Origin: Actinoplanes oblitus
GTDB taxonomy: Bacteria > Actinomycetota > Actinomycetes > Mycobacteriales > Micromonosporaceae
Direction: 5' to 3'
Assembly (NCBI RefSeq): GCF_030252345.1
Contig: NZ_CP126980.1
Span: 2,743,501-2,807,500, forward strand
DNA length: 64,000 nucleotides
This document shows positions 17,634 to 26,046 of this stretch, piece by piece. How positions within the stretch are numbered: position 1 is the stretch's first letter; each line of letters starts with the position of its first letter. The notes under the pieces are model-generated. The model was given only the letters and a program-made list of their open reading frames with translations, was not told where the DNA came from and searched no databases. The translations under genes and the position numbers were made by a program.

Positions 17634-18839
17634 TCAGGGATGGCGCCGGACGGTGAGCACCGCGACGTCGTCCCCGGGTTGCTCGGTGCCCGCCGCGCTC
17701 ATCACCGCGGTGCACACCGTCTCCGCATTCTCCGCCCGGACCAGCCCGGTGAGGCGCTCCAATCCGGTATCGATCACCTGGTCCCGGCGTTCCACCAGGC
17801 CGTCGGTGTAGCAGAGCAGCACGGCGCCGGGCGGGAAGTCGAGGCTGGTGCTGCGCCGGCCGGAGATGCGCGGGCCGACGCCGAGCGGCGGGTCGATCAC
17901 GATCCCGGCCAGCGCCGCCGGTGTGTCCGGGCAGGCCAGCACCGGGGGCAGGTGCCCGGCCGAGGAGATCACGATCCGCCCGCGGTCCGGGCTGATCATC
18001 GCGTACAGGGCGGTGGTCAGGCTGCCCGCCTCGAAGTGGTGCACCTTGCGGTTCAGCAGGGTGAGCGCCTCGGCCGGGTCGGCGCAGATCAGCGCGTACG
18101 ACCGCAGCGCGCTGCGGATCCGGCCCATCACCACCGCCGATGCCAGGCCGTGACCGGAGACGTCGCCGATCACCACGCCGAGGTGGCCGGTGGGCAGGGC
18201 GAAGACGTCGTACCAGTCGCCACCGATGCCGAAGGCGTGCCCGGGGACGTAGCGCGCGGCCATCTCCACGCCGGGGATCTCCGGCAGCCGGGCCGGCAGC
18301 AGGCTGCGCTGCAGGGCCAGGGCGGCGGCCTGGTCCAGCCTGTCCGACTGGATCCGGCCGGCCATCCCGGCCCGGTCCGCGACTAGCTCCAGCAGGCGTA
18401 CGTCGTCCGCCCCGAACCGCCGCGGCGTCAGCGTCCCGACGTGCAGCACCCCGACCAGGTCGGTGCCGACCAGGATGGGCACGCCGAGCAGCGACCGGAT
18501 CCCCTTGCGCACCAGGATCGGGTTGACCACGTCGGCGGGCGTGACGTCGGCGATCCGCACCGGTCGCCGCCCGGCCGCCACCCGCCCGGCGAAACCGCGC
18601 CCGACGGCGACCCGGAAACCGGCGCGGACCTCCTCCTCCAGCCCTTTGGCGGCGGTGGCGACCAACTGCTGGGCGTGCTCGTCCAGCAGCAGGATCGCCG
18701 CGGTGTCCACGTCGAGCAGGTCGCGGATCCGATCCAGCAACTCGTCCATCAGGTCGGAGACGTCGAGGCGCGACAGTGCCGCATCGGTGACCGCCTCGAA
18801 CCGCCGCAGCCGCTCGTCGTCATTGATGCGTCGGGGCAC
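17634..18839 (-). CDS. GAF domain-containing SpoIIE/PP2C serine phosphatase
   Basis: 401 residues: an N-terminal GAF domain (about 20-170) followed by a PP2C-type SpoIIE/RsbU phosphatase. Metal-binding acidic motifs are present (GGDWYDVF, VIGDVSGHG, YTDGLVERRD and PGDDVAVLTV). Such proteins usually dephosphorylate an anti-sigma-factor antagonist, freeing an alternative sigma factor in response to a signal sensed by GAF. No antagonist or anti-sigma gene is adjacent. TAGGCT lies exactly six bases before the GTG start (18846-18851 on the complement), so the mRNA is probably leaderless. Confidence 0.88.
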   Translation of the reverse strand: MPRRINDDERLRRFEAVTDAALSRLDVSDLMDELLDRIRDLLDVDTAAILLLDEHAQQLVATAAKGLEEEVRAGFRVAVGRGFAGRVAAGRRPVRIADVTPADVVNPILVRKGIRSLLGVPILVGTDLVGVLHVGTLTPRRFGADDVRLLELVADRAGMAGRIQSDRLDQAAALALQRSLLPARLPEIPGVEMAARYVPGHAFGIGGDWYDVFALPTGHLGVVIGDVSGHGLASAVVMGRIRSALRSYALICADPAEALTLLNRKVHHFEAGSLTTALYAMISPDRGRIVISSAGHLPPVLACPDTPAALAGIVIDPPLGVGPRISGRRSTSLDFPPGAVLLCYTDGLVERRDQVIDTGLERLTGLVRAENAETVCTAVMSAAGTEQPGDDVAVLTVRRHP

Positions 18840-18851
18840 GGTGTCAGCCTA
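18840..18851 (-). promoter_or_regulatory. Leaderless-type -10 box for the SpoIIE phosphatase gene
   Basis: On the minus strand TAGGCT is followed by six bases and then the GTG start. The same spacing is seen before six other genes in the window. No clear -35. Confidence 0.5.
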
Positions 18852-18885
18852 GTGTCCGCTCACCTGGGCGGACGGCGATGAGCGG

Positions 18886-21258
18886 TTACGATTCGAGCGG
18901 CCGGACCTCCACCGGGGTCACCAGCCGGCGGTCGGCGCCGGCCGGCCGGACCGGGCCGGTGAGCCGGACGGTCGCCGCGCAGGGCAGGTCACCGGCCGAG
19001 GTGCCGACGAGAACCCGCAGGTCACCGGGCTCGACGACGCGCCGCAGGTCACGACCGGCGAACGCGGTGCGGTCGGTGTGCACCCGGAAGGTCACGTCGG
19101 CGCCCGCGCCGGCCGCCAGCTCGACGCGATGGAAACCGGACAGTTGGCGTACCGGACGGGTGACCTGGGCGACCGGGTCGGCGAGGTAGAGCTGGACCAC
19201 CTCGGCGCCGTCGCGCTCGCCGGTGTTGCGGACCCGGACGGTGACGGCGAACTCGCCGTCGGTCGGCACCGACTCGGCGCTGAGCCGCAGCTCGTCGACG
19301 GCGAAGGTGGTGTAGGAGCCGCCGAAGCCGAACGGGTAGAGCGGTGTCGGGTCGAGGTTGCTGACCCCGCTGTGCGTGGCGCCCAGGATCGGCTGCAGGT
19401 ACGTGCCCGGCTGCCCGCCCGGGTGCCGCGGGATCTGCACCGGCAGCTTGCCGGTCGGCTGGATCCGGCCGCTGAGCACCCCGGCGATGGCGTGCCCGCC
19501 GGCCTGTCCCGGCATGAACGCCTGGACCAGACCGGCCACCCGGCCGTCCAGGTCGCCCAGGGCGTACGGCCGGCCGGAGACCACCACCACGACCAGCGGG
19601 GTGCCGGTGGCCAGCAGCTCCGCCAGCAGCTCCGGCTGGACGCCGGGCAGCCGCAGGTCCTCGGCGTCGCAGCCCTCGCCCGAGGTGCCCTTGCCGAACA
19701 GGCCGGCCAGGTCGCCGACGAACGCCACCGCGAGGTCGGCGCCGCGGGCCGCCTCGACCGCCTCGGCGAAGCCGCCCCGGTCGTCGCCGGACACCTCGCA
19801 CCCGCGGGCGTAGGTGATCTCGCCGGCGCCGAACTCGGCGCGCAGGCCGTCCAATGCGGTGGGGATGTCCAGGCCCAGGCCGAGCTGCGGGTACCGGGGG
19901 AGTACGTGGTTGGGGAAGGCGTAGCAGCCCAGGAAGGTCCGCGCGTCGTCGGCGCACGGGCCGATCGCGGCGATCCGGAGCGGCCGGGTGATCGGCAGCG
20001 CGCTGCCCGCGTCGAGCAGCACTATCGACCGCTCGGCCAGCTCGGCGGCGAGCGCCTGGTTGGCCGGCGCGTTCAGGTCGGTGACCGGCGCGGCCAGCAC
20101 CGAGTCCTCCGGCGTCCAGCCCGGGTCGAGCAGGCCGAGCCGCGCCTTCTGGGTGAGCAGGCGGCGGGCGGCGCGGTCGACCAGCTCCTCCGGCACCTCG
20201 CCGCGGCGGACCTTGGCGACCAGCTCGGCGCCGTACCCGATGGTGTCCGGCAGCTCGACGTCGATGCCGGCGGCCAGCGCCTGCGCGCCGGCGTCGGCGT
20301 TGCCGCCGGCGATGCCGTGCATGGTGGCCAGGAACGGGATCGCCCAGTAGTCGGAGACGACGGTGCCGGTGAAGTCCCACTCGTCCCGCAGCACCTCGGT
20401 GAGCAGCCACGGATCGGCGCCGGCCGGTACACCGTCGACGTCGGAGTAGGAGTTCATCACCGAGCCCGCGCCGCCGATCCGCACGGCGGTCTCGAACGGG
20501 GGCAGGATCAGGTCGATCAGCTCGCGGCGGCCCATCGGCACCGGGCCGTGGTTGCGGGCGCCGCGGGAGGCGGAGTATCCGGCGAAGTGCTTGAGCGTGG
20601 CGATCACCCCGGCGCTCTGCAGCCCCCGGACATAGGCCGAGCCGACCATCGAGACCAGGTACGGGTCCTCGCCGATGGTCTCCTCGACCCGGCCCCACCG
20701 GTAGTCGCGGACCACGTCGAGCACCGGCGACAGTCCCTGGTGCACGCCGAGCGCGGCCATGTCCCGGCCGATCGCCGCGGACATCCGCTCGATCAGGTCC
20801 GGGTCGAAGGTGGCGCCCCAGGCGAGCGCCGCCGGATAGACGGTGGCGCCGAACGCGGTGAACCCGGTCAGGCACTCCTCGTGCACGAGCGCCGGGATGC
20901 CGAGCCGGCCGGCCATCACGACGCGCTGCTGGCGGACCAGCTCGGCGGCGCCCTCGGCGGGGGAGAGCGGGACGCTGCCGTACACCCGGGTCAGGTGGCC
21001 GAGGCCGTGCCGGGCCGCGGCCTCCAGCGGGACCGAGCCGCCGGCCGCGAAGACGTCCTGCATCGGCGCGACGTTGTGCTGCTCCTCCGGGTCGTAGCCG
21101 TCCTCCTGCGCGGAGTCACCCATGTCGTTGCCGACCCAGCGGCTACCCAGCTGCGCGACCTTCTCCTCGAGGGTCATCTCGGCGAGCAGCGCCTCGACGC
21201 GGTCGGCGACGGGGAGCGCCGGGTCGCGCCAGGGCTGGGTCACCTGTTCTGTGGTCAA
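18886..21258 (-). CDS. Glycoside hydrolase family 3 beta-glucosidase/beta-xylosidase, cytoplasmic
   Basis: 790 residues without a signal peptide, so it probably acts inside the cell on imported oligosaccharides. Order: GH3 N-terminal TIM barrel with the LKHFAGYSASRGARNHGP region and the nucleophile in TVVSDYWAIPF, GH3 C-terminal sandwich (LVVVVVSGRPYALGDL), and a C-terminal fibronectin-III-like domain (YPFGFGGSYTTF onward). The start is TTG, with GGAGG about five bases upstream. It is divergent from a sugar ABC importer, and a shared operator-like sequence lies before both, resembling bxl/ceb-type xylobiose or cellobiose loci. Which sugar is used cannot be read directly. Confidence 0.9.
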   Translation of the reverse strand: MTTEQVTQPWRDPALPVADRVEALLAEMTLEEKVAQLGSRWVGNDMGDSAQEDGYDPEEQHNVAPMQDVFAAGGSVPLEAAARHGLGHLTRVYGSVPLSPAEGAAELVRQQRVVMAGRLGIPALVHEECLTGFTAFGATVYPAALAWGATFDPDLIERMSAAIGRDMAALGVHQGLSPVLDVVRDYRWGRVEETIGEDPYLVSMVGSAYVRGLQSAGVIATLKHFAGYSASRGARNHGPVPMGRRELIDLILPPFETAVRIGGAGSVMNSYSDVDGVPAGADPWLLTEVLRDEWDFTGTVVSDYWAIPFLATMHGIAGGNADAGAQALAAGIDVELPDTIGYGAELVAKVRRGEVPEELVDRAARRLLTQKARLGLLDPGWTPEDSVLAAPVTDLNAPANQALAAELAERSIVLLDAGSALPITRPLRIAAIGPCADDARTFLGCYAFPNHVLPRYPQLGLGLDIPTALDGLRAEFGAGEITYARGCEVSGDDRGGFAEAVEAARGADLAVAFVGDLAGLFGKGTSGEGCDAEDLRLPGVQPELLAELLATGTPLVVVVVSGRPYALGDLDGRVAGLVQAFMPGQAGGHAIAGVLSGRIQPTGKLPVQIPRHPGGQPGTYLQPILGATHSGVSNLDPTPLYPFGFGGSYTTFAVDELRLSAESVPTDGEFAVTVRVRNTGERDGAEVVQLYLADPVAQVTRPVRQLSGFHRVELAAGAGADVTFRVHTDRTAFAGRDLRRVVEPGDLRVLVGTSAGDLPCAATVRLTGPVRPAGADRRLVTPVEVRPLES

Positions 21259-21278
21259 CGTTTCCTCCGAACGGTTCC

Positions 21279-21289
21279 CGAAAGTTTCG
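21279..21289. promoter_or_regulatory. Candidate LacI-type operator before the GH3 gene
   Basis: CGAAAGTTTCG, extended to the 15-base palindrome CCCGAAAGTTTCGGG (21277-21291), lies 19 bp upstream of the GH3 start. Close relatives of the core are at 21439-21449 and 25866-25876. CGAA-N-TTCG half sites are reported for sugar regulators of Streptomyces of the BxlR type. Confidence 0.6.
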
Positions 21290-21403
21290 GGGGCCTTGAC
21301 GAGCGCGCCGGCATAACGAAAGTGCCTGCCGACGGTGCCTACTCTGGCGCTCAGGGCACGGTTAGGGCAAGGGCCTTGACACCCGTCACAGCGAAACCCT
21401 ACG

Positions 21404-21449
21404 TTAACGAAACCTCGCGTTAATTTGCGGCTGTCACTCGAAAGTTCCG
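21404..21449. promoter_or_regulatory. Control region of the sugar ABC operon
   Basis: It contains an inverted repeat TTAACG (21404-21409) and CGTTAA (21418-21423), and a second CGAAAGTTCCG operator-like site (21439-21449). The stretch is AT-rich and lies 80-125 bp before the binding-protein gene, suitable for promoter and repressor binding. Between 21290 and 21400 nothing else was recognised. Confidence 0.5.
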
Positions 21450-21527
21450 GAACTCAGTGACCGCCGTCGCCATCGCTTTATCACCTCCCGCGGCTCGCCG
21501 CGGCTTGCTTCGACTACGGAGAACAGC

Positions 21528-22853
21528 GTGAAGCGCAGGAACTTTCTGAGTCTCACCGCGGGTGCCGCCGCGGCCACCGGTCTCGCCGCGTGCGGCAGCT
21601 CCGGCCCGTCCGACACCGGCAGCGGCAGTGGCTCCGGCAGCGCCGACGCCGCCAGCTACTGGTTCCTCAGCGGCCCGCCCGGCGAGCCGATCCGGCAGGG
21701 CGCGGTGGACCGGTTCAACAAGACCGGCCAGGGCCAGATCAAGGTCACCACGTTCCAGAACGACACCTACAAGGACAAGCTGAAGACCGCGCTCGGCGCG
21801 GGCCAGGCCCCGAGCATCATCTGGGGCTGGGGCGGCGGCGGCCTCAAGAGCTACGTCGAGGCCGGCCAGGTCGACGACCTGACCGACTGGTTCGCTCAGA
21901 ACGCCGCGGTCAAGGACCGGCTGTTCAAGTCGTCGTTCGGCCCGGCCACCGTGGACGGCAAGATCTACGCGATGCCGGCCGAGACCGTGCAGCCGATCAT
22001 CATGCTGTACAACAAGGAGGCCTTCGAGAAGGCCGGCGTGCAGAACCCGCCGCAGACCTGGGGCGAGCTCATGTCGCTGGTCCCGAAGTTCAACGCCAAG
22101 GGCATCGCGCCGTTCTCGCTGGCCGGCCAGTCCCGCTGGACCAACATGATGTGGCTGGAGTTCCTCTTCGACCGGATCGGCGGCCCGGAGGTCTTCGGCA
22201 ACGCCTACAACGGCCAGAAGGACGCCTGGAGCAACCCGGCCGCGATCGACGGCCTGACCAAGATCCAGGACCTGATCAAGGCGAACGGCTTCATCAAGGG
22301 CTTCGCGTCGGTCACCGCCGACTCGAACGCCGACCAGGCCCTGCTCTACCGCGGCAAGGCCGCCATGGAGCTGCACGGCTCCTGGTCGTACGGCATCATC
22401 AAGGCCGATGGCGGCAACTTCATCAAGGACGGCAAGTTGGGCTTCTTCAACTTCCCGGCGGTCGAGGGCGGCAAGGGCGACCCGACGAACACCGTCGGCA
22501 ACGCCGGCCAGTACCTCTCGATCTACTCGAAGGCCTCCGACAAGCAGAAGGAAGCCGCGAAGAACTTCTTCAAGACCCTGCTCGACGACACCGAGCAGCA
22601 GGGCTGGATCGAGAGCGGCGGCGTCCCGATCGTCCAGGGCTCGAACGCCAAGCTGGCGAGCTCCCCGGACAAGGACTTCCTCAACTTCATCTACGACGTG
22701 GCCAGCAAGGCCGGCAACTTCGCCCAGTCCTGGGACCAGGCGCTGAGCCCGACCGCCGCCGAGACGCTGCTGGAGAACATCGCCAAGCTGTTCCAGCTGA
22801 AGATCTCGCCGCAGGAGTTCGCCACCAACATGAACGCGGTCATCGGCAAATGA
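21528..22853 (+). CDS. Sugar ABC transporter substrate-binding lipoprotein
   Basis: Extracellular solute-binding protein family 1, 441 residues. The GTG start has ACGGAG upstream. The N-terminus MKRRNFLSLTAGAAAATG has a twin-arginine-like pair and a lipobox ending LAAC, followed by a Ser/Gly linker, so it is exported and lipid-anchored. The mature part has the typical family features (LYNKEAFEKAGVQNPPQTW, and YRGKAAMELHGSW). Together with two permeases and the divergent GH3 enzyme it should capture an oligosaccharide. No ATPase is encoded here; an MsiK-type shared ATPase elsewhere is the usual solution in actinobacteria. Confidence 0.92.
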   Translation: MKRRNFLSLTAGAAAATGLAACGSSGPSDTGSGSGSGSADAASYWFLSGPPGEPIRQGAVDRFNKTGQGQIKVTTFQNDTYKDKLKTALGAGQAPSIIWGWGGGGLKSYVEAGQVDDLTDWFAQNAAVKDRLFKSSFGPATVDGKIYAMPAETVQPIIMLYNKEAFEKAGVQNPPQTWGELMSLVPKFNAKGIAPFSLAGQSRWTNMMWLEFLFDRIGGPEVFGNAYNGQKDAWSNPAAIDGLTKIQDLIKANGFIKGFASVTADSNADQALLYRGKAAMELHGSWSYGIIKADGGNFIKDGKLGFFNFPAVEGGKGDPTNTVGNAGQYLSIYSKASDKQKEAAKNFFKTLLDDTEQQGWIESGGVPIVQGSNAKLASSPDKDFLNFIYDVASKAGNFAQSWDQALSPTAAETLLENIAKLFQLKISPQEFATNMNAVIGK

Positions 22854-23776
22854 CGATCGCACCCCCGGTAGTGCGGACCGCTCCCCCCACCGCTTCGCGC
22901 GGTGGGGGGAGCGGTTCCGTCTCCTGGATGGCCTGGCCCGCGCTGATCGCCTTCACCATCTTCGGGGTCATCCCGCTCATCGGCGTGCTCTACCTGAGCT
23001 TCACGTCCTGGAACGGCCTCACCGAGGAGATCCCGTTCGCCGGGCTGGACAGCTGGAAGTCCGTGCTGACCGACCCCGGCCTGCCGCACGCCCTCTGGGT
23101 CACCTTCCTGATCATGGCGCTCTCCTGGATCGCGCAGACGCCGATCTCGATCCTGCTCGGCGTCTTCATCGCCGCGCACTCGCGCTACCGCGGCGTCCTC
23201 GCGGTGCTCTTCTTCATCCCGCTGCTGCTCAGCCAGGCGGCCATCGCGATCACCTACAAGATGCTGCTGGACCCGAACTTCGGTCTCGGCGCCGGTCTCG
23301 GCCTGGAGTTCCTGCAGCAGGACTGGCTGGGCGACAGCACGCTGGCGGTCGGCGTGGTCATCTTCGTGGTGTCCTGGCAGTGGATCCCGTTCCACTCGCT
23401 GATCTACCAGGGCGGCGTCCGGCAGATCCCGGCCTCGATGTACGAGGCGGCGGAGATCGACGGCGCCGGCCGGGTCCGCAAGTTCTTCAGCATCACGCTG
23501 CCGCAGCTGAAGTACACGATCATCACATCGTCGACGCTGATGGTGGTCGGCTCACTGACCTTCTTCGACCTGATCTGGGTGCTCACCGCCGGCGGTCCCG
23601 GCGACGCCACCCGGGCGCTCGCGGTCGACATGTACCAGCGTGGCTTCAAGGCCGCCCTGATGGGCCCGGCCAGCGTCATCGCCGTCATCCTGGTGCTGCT
23701 CGGCCTCGGTCTGGCCCTGCTGCTGCGCCGGCTCGGTGGCCGCGACGCCACCGAGAGCCAGCTGGAAGGAGCCTGA
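22850..23776 (+). CDS. Sugar ABC transporter permease (MalF/CebF type)
   Basis: 308 residues with about six membrane segments starting at WPALIAFTIFGVIPLIGVLY. The EAA loop is MYEAAEIDGAGRVRKFFSI. The ATG overlaps the binding-protein stop (ATGA). The first 25 codons contain a strong hairpin (see separate entry), so an internal ATG at 22928, right at the first membrane segment, cannot be excluded as the real start. Confidence 0.9.
   Translation: MTIAPPVVRTAPPTASRGGGSGSVSWMAWPALIAFTIFGVIPLIGVLYLSFTSWNGLTEEIPFAGLDSWKSVLTDPGLPHALWVTFLIMALSWIAQTPISILLGVFIAAHSRYRGVLAVLFFIPLLLSQAAIAITYKMLLDPNFGLGAGLGLEFLQQDWLGDSTLAVGVVIFVVSWQWIPFHSLIYQGGVRQIPASMYEAAEIDGAGRVRKFFSITLPQLKYTIITSSTLMVVGSLTFFDLIWVLTAGGPGDATRALAVDMYQRGFKAALMGPASVIAVILVLLGLGLALLLRRLGGRDATESQLEGA
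22877..22915. promoter_or_regulatory. Stable hairpin in the 5' coding part of the first permease
   Basis: CCGCTCCCCCCACCGC (22878-22893) pairs perfectly with 22899-22914 around the loop TTCGC; one more A-T pair extends it to 17 bp. It sits 24 bases after the binding-protein stop. Hairpins between binding protein and permease genes commonly reduce downstream expression or protect the upstream message, which is the proposed role. Confidence 0.6.
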
Positions 23777-23777
23777 C

Positions 23778-24677
23778 ATGACGACCATGCTCGACAGCCG
23801 GCAGTCCGGGAAGGCGGCCCACACGGCGCCCCCGTCGACCGGCCGGCGCTCCAAGCTGTCGCAGTACAACTGGCTCGGCGGTCTGGCCGGCTGGCTCTGG
23901 CTGGGCGTGGTGATCGTTCCGATCTACTGGATCGTGATCACCAGCTTCAAGCTGCAGGCCGACTACTTCTCCACCAACCCGCTGGCCCCGCCGTCCGACC
24001 CCACGCTGGAGAACTACCGGTTCGTCCTGGAGCACGACTTCGTCAGGTACTTCTTCAACAGCGTGGCCGTCACGCTGGGCGCGGTGGTCCCGGCCATCGT
24101 GGTGTCGTTCATGGCGGCGTACGCGATCGTGCGGGGCAGCTCGGCGAGCCGGTTCCTGCGTTCGGTGAACGCGGTGTTCCTGATGGGTCTCGCCGTCCCG
24201 CTGCAGGCGGTGATCATCCCGGTCTACCTGATCATCATCAAGCTCAAGATGTACGACACGCTGGGTGCGATCATCCTGCCCTCGATCGCCTTCGCCATCC
24301 CGCTCTCGGTGCTGGTGCTCTCGAACTTCATCCGGGACATCCCCAAGGAGCTCTTCGAGTCGATGCGGATCGACGGCGCCACCGAGTGGGGCACGCTGTG
24401 GCGGCTGGCGCTGCCGCTGACCCGCCCGGCGCTGGTGACCGTCACCATCTACCAGGGGCTGCAGGTGTGGAACGGATTCCTCCTGCCGCTGATCCTGACC
24501 CAGAGCCCGGACCGGCGGGTCCTGCCGCTGGCGCTCACCGCGTTCCAGGGGCAGTACAACATCAACATCCCTGCCGTGCTGGCCTCCGTCGTGCTGACCA
24601 CGCTGCCGATCCTGACGCTGTACGTCATCGGCCGCCGTCAGCTACTCAGTGGCCTGACCGCGGGTTTCGGCAAGTGA
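23778..24677 (+). CDS. Sugar ABC transporter permease (MalG/CebG type)
   Basis: 299 residues, six membrane segments, with the EAA loop FESMRIDGATEWGTLWRLALP. GGAAGGA lies eight bases before the ATG, and the gene begins 2 bp after the previous stop. It pairs with the upstream permease. Its 3' end overlaps the convergent LacI gene by 36 bp. Confidence 0.92.
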   Translation: MTTMLDSRQSGKAAHTAPPSTGRRSKLSQYNWLGGLAGWLWLGVVIVPIYWIVITSFKLQADYFSTNPLAPPSDPTLENYRFVLEHDFVRYFFNSVAVTLGAVVPAIVVSFMAAYAIVRGSSASRFLRSVNAVFLMGLAVPLQAVIIPVYLIIIKLKMYDTLGAIILPSIAFAIPLSVLVLSNFIRDIPKELFESMRIDGATEWGTLWRLALPLTRPALVTVTIYQGLQVWNGFLLPLILTQSPDRRVLPLALTAFQGQYNINIPAVLASVVLTTLPILTLYVIGRRQLLSGLTAGFGK

Positions 24678-25679
24678 CTTCGTGCTCTCCCGCACGATCA
24701 GCTTGGTGACCAGTTCCACCCGGGGAGTCTCGATCGTCTCGCCGCGCGACAGTCGCAGGACTGTCCGCGCGGCGAGCGCTCCCATTTCCGCCAGCGGCTG
24801 ACGGATCGTGGTCAGCGGCGGCGAGGACCAGCAGGCGTCCGGCAGGTCGTCGAAACCGATCACGCTCAGGTCATCCGGCACGCGCAGGCCCCGGCGGCGG
24901 GCCGCCTCGTAGACCCCGAGCGCCATCTGGTCGCTGGACGCGAAGATCGCGGTCGGCCGGTCCGGTCGCTCCAGCAGCCGCCCGCCGGCCTGGAAACCCG
25001 ACTCGTTACGGAAGTCGCCCTGCTCCATCAGGCTCGGGTCGACGGGCACGCCGGCCGCCTCCATGGCCGCCCGGAACCCGTCGAGGCGGGCGCGACTGCA
25101 CAGCAGGTCCTTCGGCCCGGCGATGAACCCGATGCGCCGGTGACCGAGGCTGATCAGGTGATCGGTGGCCGTGCGGCCGCCCGACCAGTTGGTCGCCCCG
25201 ATCGTCGGCACGTCGGTCGCGGCGCCGCCGGCCGGATCGATGATCACCACGGGCACCCGCAGCCGGTGCAACTCGGTGTGCACCGGCTCGGCAACGTCCG
25301 AGGTCACGAAGACCACCCCGTCGGAGGCGCGGGCACGCAGGTTCTGCAGCCACTGCCGGGTCGCCGTGGTCCGCCGGTGCACCTGGGACACCACGGTGCC
25401 GACGCCGGCCGCGTGGGTCACGTCCTCCACGCCGCGGACCAGCTCCAGCGCCCACGGGCTGTCCAGGTCGTTGAAGACCAGGTCGATCAGCCGGGCCCGG
25501 CCGGAATGCCGAGAGTTACGGGGACGGTAGTCGTGCTCGCGGAGCAGCCGCTCGATGAGCTCACGGGTCTGCGGCGAGACGTCGGAGCGTCCGTTGAGCA
25601 CCCGGGAGACGGTCGGCACGGAGACGCCCGCGGCGTCCGCGATGGCCGCGATGGTGACGCGTTGCTTGCCGGCAACCAT
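24642..25679 (-). CDS. LacI family transcriptional repressor
   Basis: 345 residues: an N-terminal helix-turn-helix (VTIAAIADAAGVSVPTVSRV) with hinge helix, then a periplasmic-binding-like sugar-sensing domain. AAGGAG nine bases before the ATG supports this start rather than one further upstream in the same frame. It lies convergent to, and overlapping, the permease gene. Operator-like CGAAA-S-TTYCG sequences occur before the GH3 gene, the ABC operon and upstream of this gene. It is therefore the likely repressor of the whole locus and of itself, relieved by the imported sugar. Confidence 0.9.
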   Translation of the reverse strand: MVAGKQRVTIAAIADAAGVSVPTVSRVLNGRSDVSPQTRELIERLLREHDYRPRNSRHSGRARLIDLVFNDLDSPWALELVRGVEDVTHAAGVGTVVSQVHRRTTATRQWLQNLRARASDGVVFVTSDVAEPVHTELHRLRVPVVIIDPAGGAATDVPTIGATNWSGGRTATDHLISLGHRRIGFIAGPKDLLCSRARLDGFRAAMEAAGVPVDPSLMEQGDFRNESGFQAGGRLLERPDRPTAIFASSDQMALGVYEAARRRGLRVPDDLSVIGFDDLPDACWSSPPLTTIRQPLAEMGALAARTVLRLSRGETIETPRVELVTKLIVRESTKSLAETRGQATE

Positions 25680-26046
25680 GGGGGCGCGCTCCTTACCCGC
25701 CGGGGTGCAGCGTTGGCCGCCTGCGATGTCTGCAACTTCCGGACCCGGCCCCGAAATCATGCCATGCCCGGGCATCACTTCAACACGCTGGAAACCACCC
25801 GTTTTGAGTTAACCGGTTAAGCTTCAGCAGCGGTTTTCCCGTGGGAGCGCTTCCGGCGAAAGCCCCGAAACTTCCGGAGAGCGCTTCCACGAACACGTCA
25901 GTGGACGACACTGCCCAGGTCAACGCCGGGTTGGGGGTTGCAGCGCTGCAGCGAAGCACGGCAAAAGCCGCCATGTCCGTTCAGCGAACAGGCGGTGACG
26001 CACGTCATGATCATTTGTGGGTGGGGAGCCGGAGCTCCCCACGCCG
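25680..26046. promoter_or_regulatory. Operator-rich region upstream of the LacI gene
   Basis: A 367-bp gap with several palindromes: TTAACCGGTTAA (25809-25820), TGGGAGCGCTTCC (25842-25854), CGAAACTTCCG (25866-25876), GGAGAGCGCTTCCA (25876-25889) and TGCAGCGCTGCA (25939-25950). TGGGAGCGCTCCCA is the known CebR-type box in Streptomyces, and two sites here resemble it. The part from 25950 to 26046 shows nothing recognisable. Confidence 0.6.
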
